A DNA stretch of 64,000 nt from Bradyrhizobium sp. 1 (GTDB taxonomy: Bacteria > Pseudomonadota > Alphaproteobacteria > Rhizobiales > Xanthobacteraceae): positions 495,534-559,533 of the forward strand of contig NZ_JADPJH010000018.1 of the NCBI RefSeq assembly GCF_023073315.1, written 5' to 3'. The notes under the pieces are model-generated. The model did no database searches and was not told the origin of the DNA. It saw only the letters and a program-made list of their open reading frames with translations. The position numbers were made by a program, and so were the translations under genes. Position 1 is the first letter of the stretch, and every line of letters begins with the position of its first letter. Shown here piece after piece: positions 62,275-64,000 of this stretch.

Positions 62275-62409
62275 ATGGCCAAGGGACAGCAACGCAGCAA
62301 TCGCGAGACCAAGAAGCCGAAGAAGGACAAGATCAAGGCGACCGCCGCGGCGCCGAGCCGCAAGGACGCCGGCTGGCAGCCGGAGATCGGGGCGGGGAAG
62401 AAGAAGTAG
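62275..62409 (+). CDS. Very small basic protein
   Basis: A 44-residue lysine-rich protein (AKGQQRSNRETKKPKKDKIK, then A-P-S-R-K-D-A-G-W-Q-P-E-I-G). The N-R-E-T-K-K-P-K-K-D-K core is a small conserved family in rhizobia. AGAGGAGACGG precedes the ATG. Function unknown; the charge suggests nucleic-acid binding. Confidence 0.65.
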   Translation: MAKGQQRSNRETKKPKKDKIKATAAAPSRKDAGWQPEIGAGKKK

Positions 62410-62433
62410 GATAGAAGCCGGGCGCCGCCCGCT

Positions 62434-62601
62434 TACCCTCCCCTGGAGGGGGAGGGTCGGATCGCAGCGCGATAGCGGTGCGGGCCGGGGTGGGGTGACA
62501 GTCTCTCCACATTACAAACTGCCCGAGTGGAGAGATCACCCCACCCCGCTCGCGCTTCGCGCGATCGACCCTCCCCCTCCAGGGGAGGGTAAACGAAGCG
62601 C
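62434..62601. repeat. Large perfect palindrome with 26-base arms
   Basis: Arms 62434-62459 and 62576-62601 are exact reverse complements, starting TACCCTCCCCTGGAGGGGGA. The 116-base middle contains further partly matching segments (GGGGTGGGGTGA / TCACCCCACCCC). The first 16-17 bases of the arm recur at the window's end, 63985-64000. Confidence 0.88.
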
Positions 62602-62668
62602 ATCGTCTCTTCTCCGTCGCGCGTTTGCGCTATACTCGCCCCGGTAGCATCACCGGGAGGGGCATACC

Positions 62669-64000
62669 GTGGAGCACGACCACAAGACCGAGCCGAAAAA
62701 CCTCGTCATCTGCTGTGACGGCACCGGCAACGAGATTTCGGAGAACATCTCCAACGTCCTGAAGCTCTATCGCTGCCTGCGCAAGACCGACAAGACGCAG
62801 CCGCGGCAGATGGTGTTTTACGATCCCGGCGTCGGCACCGTGACGGAGCCGTCGACGTGGCACCGCCTCAAGGCCAACGTCAATCTGGTGCTGGGGCTCG
62901 CCACCGGCTACGGGCTCGATGACAATGTGCTCTCGGCCTATTGCTTCCTGGTCGAGCACTATGCGCCGGGTGACCGCATCTATCTGTTTGGTTTTTCGCG
63001 CGGTGCCTACACGGTGCGCGTGCTGGCGGGGCTGATCCACAAAATCGGGCTGATCTCGCCGGAACAGGCCAACCTCGCGGGCTCCGGCCTCATCGCCTAC
63101 AAGCAATATTCCGGCACCGGGCGCGGCAACGACATCGAGGACCTCAAGGACGTCGCCGTCGACGACCAGGGGCCGCTGCCGAAGGACGCATTCGACCTCG
63201 CAGCCCAGTTCGCGCGCATCACCTCGACGCGCTGGGCGACCATCCACTTCATCGGCGTCTGGGACACGGTGGCGAGCGTGATCGTGCCGCGGCGCGACGT
63301 CTTCTTCCTCGTCTTCAGCCTGGAAGAGCTCGCCTACACGCTGCGCAATCCGAGCGTGAATATCTTTCGCCAGGCGATCGCGATCGACGAGCGGCGCTGC
63401 ATGTTCCGCCTCAAGGCCTATGAGGAGCCGCAGGAGTACTGGAGCCACCGCTACGTGCCCGACGAGAAGAAAGTGCCGCAGGACATCTTGCAGGTGTGGT
63501 TCGCCGGCGTGCATTGCGATGTCGGCGGCGGCTATCCGGAAGCCGAGAGTGGCGAGTCCAAATATCCGCTGATCTGGATGATCGCGGAGGCAGAAAAGGC
63601 CGGGCTGAATTTCAACAAGCGCACGGTGAACCAGCTCGCCTGGGGCGTCCAGCGCAAGAACTCGCCGTTCCAATATGTCGAGCCCGCTTACACCGGCAAG
63701 ACCGGCGAGCTGCACAATTCGATGAGTGCGGCCTGGCGCGTGCTGGAATATCTGCCGAAGAGCGCGACGTACAAGGAATGGCCGGAGCGGAAGGTTGTCC
63801 TCGGCGTCTACATCCCCGATTGCGAGCCGCGCCCCATCCCCGAAGGCGCGCATGTGCATGAAAGCGTCGTGAGGAGGATGGCGGTGGAGCCGGGGTATAA
63901 GCCGGTGAATTTGCCGAAGGATTATGTGACGGTGCCGATGCCGGTGGCGCCGCATATGAGCTCGGGCGACGAAGCCGCGCTGCCACCCTCCCCTGGAGGG
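62669..64000 (+). CDS. DUF2235 / Tle1-like phospholipase-type hydrolase, 3' end outside window
   Basis: At least 444 codons, open to the last base. L-V-I-C-C-D-G-T-G-N (about 12-21) opens the DUF2235 domain, and the nucleophile elbow is L-F-G-F-S-R-G-A-Y-T-V-R (Ser about 113). G-V-W-D-T-V-A-S (about 199-206) and V-H-C-D-V-G-G-G-Y-P-E (about 281-291) provide the Asp/His neighbourhood of the Tle1 type VI effector fold. It is not accompanied by T6SS genes here. Start GTG at 62669 with CGGGAGGGG upstream. The last five codons (PSPGG) translate the start of a repeat arm, so the C-terminus may be repeat-derived. Confidence 0.85.
   Translation, partial: MEHDHKTEPKNLVICCDGTGNEISENISNVLKLYRCLRKTDKTQPRQMVFYDPGVGTVTEPSTWHRLKANVNLVLGLATGYGLDDNVLSAYCFLVEHYAPGDRIYLFGFSRGAYTVRVLAGLIHKIGLISPEQANLAGSGLIAYKQYSGTGRGNDIEDLKDVAVDDQGPLPKDAFDLAAQFARITSTRWATIHFIGVWDTVASVIVPRRDVFFLVFSLEELAYTLRNPSVNIFRQAIAIDERRCMFRLKAYEEPQEYWSHRYVPDEKKVPQDILQVWFAGVHCDVGGGYPEAESGESKYPLIWMIAEAEKAGLNFNKRTVNQLAWGVQRKNSPFQYVEPAYTGKTGELHNSMSAAWRVLEYLPKSATYKEWPERKVVLGVYIPDCEPRPIPEGAHVHESVVRRMAVEPGYKPVNLPKDYVTVPMPVAPHMSSGDEAALPPSPGG
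63985..64000. repeat. Start of a second copy of the palindromic repeat
   Basis: ACCCTCCCCTGGAGGG is identical to the beginning of the repeat arm at 62435. The rest lies beyond the window. It overlaps the end of the open DUF2235 frame. Confidence 0.75.

Noticed and set aside
62630..63955. 441-codon open frame on the minus strand
   Set aside because: It is antisense to the DUF2235 gene, whose sense frame has clear catalytic motifs. The antisense has none and begins with repetitive R-H-R-H.
62669..64000. DUF2235 protein as an active type VI secretion effector
   Set aside because: The fold motifs fit Tle1, but no VgrG, PAAR, immunity or T6SS gene is visible in the window, so only the hydrolase family is claimed.

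Overview
This window is chromosomal DNA from a GC-rich alphaproteobacterium, most probably Bradyrhizobium. The genus call is inference. It rests on a TlpA-type membrane-anchored thioredoxin that closely resembles the one I recall from B. japonicum, on alphaproteobacterial neighbourhoods (etfB-etfA beside a 3-hydroxyacyl-CoA dehydrogenase, argH-lptM-lysA, ftsE-ftsX opposite a zinc-ribbon DUF3426 gene, a DUF4175/TIGR02302 locus) and on several kinds of interspersed palindromic repeat. There is one tRNA gene (Leu, CAA), no rRNA, no CRISPR array and no recognisable insertion sequence.

Layout. 1-9,000: the start of an unknown gene, tRNA-Leu, DsbB-like and DsbA-like thiol-redox proteins, an AbrB-type membrane protein, small secreted proteins, a TetR regulator with clear operators facing a thioesterase and an LrgA/LrgB pair, and a two-gene unit of an esterase and a Deg-like protein that has lost its catalytic triad. 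9,100-16,400: an M20 amidohydrolase followed by a complete five-gene dipeptide/oligopeptide ABC importer. 16,400-28,500: dodecin, a GT87-like membrane protein, an epoxide-hydrolase-like enzyme, an azoreductase remnant, a GH16-GH1 glucan-degrading pair, an HNH nuclease, a frameshifted Bug-type binding protein, a beta-propeller protein, an FMO-like oxygenase and stress or secreted proteins. 28,460-33,300: a nitronate monooxygenase / LIV-type binding protein / acyl-CoA synthetase operon opposite a LysR regulator with twin operators. 33,300-45,300 is mostly housekeeping: AlkA-like glycosylase, GluQ-RS, a soluble hybrid histidine kinase, YihY, cobalamin adenosyltransferase, ETF, 3-hydroxybutyryl-CoA dehydrogenase, tlpA, argH, lptM and lysA. 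45,370-55,900: a tannase-family esterase, a 3-hydroxyisobutyrate dehydrogenase-like enzyme, a CMD-family protein, a split TIGR02302 locus, a CpdR-like regulator, ftsEX and rpmB.

The most striking region is 56,050-59,886. Three genes on the minus strand are visibly more AT-rich than everything around them and sit directly behind the rpmB terminator. In transcription order they encode a Cap4/DUF4297-like dsDNA nuclease, a Rad50/SMC-like ATPase with a CxxC hook, and a DUF2971 protein. This looks like a horizontally acquired anti-phage operon related to Lamassu/ABC-three-component systems, with an unusual third gene. It is followed by a HicA-like / HTH pair that appears to be transcribed without a leader.

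The last 3 kb hold three small co-directional genes of unknown function, a 44-residue basic protein, a large perfect palindrome and the start of a DUF2235 (Tle1-like) hydrolase that runs off the end of the window. Coordinates of starts are my choice from ribosome-binding sites and homology; several differ from the longest possible reading frame.
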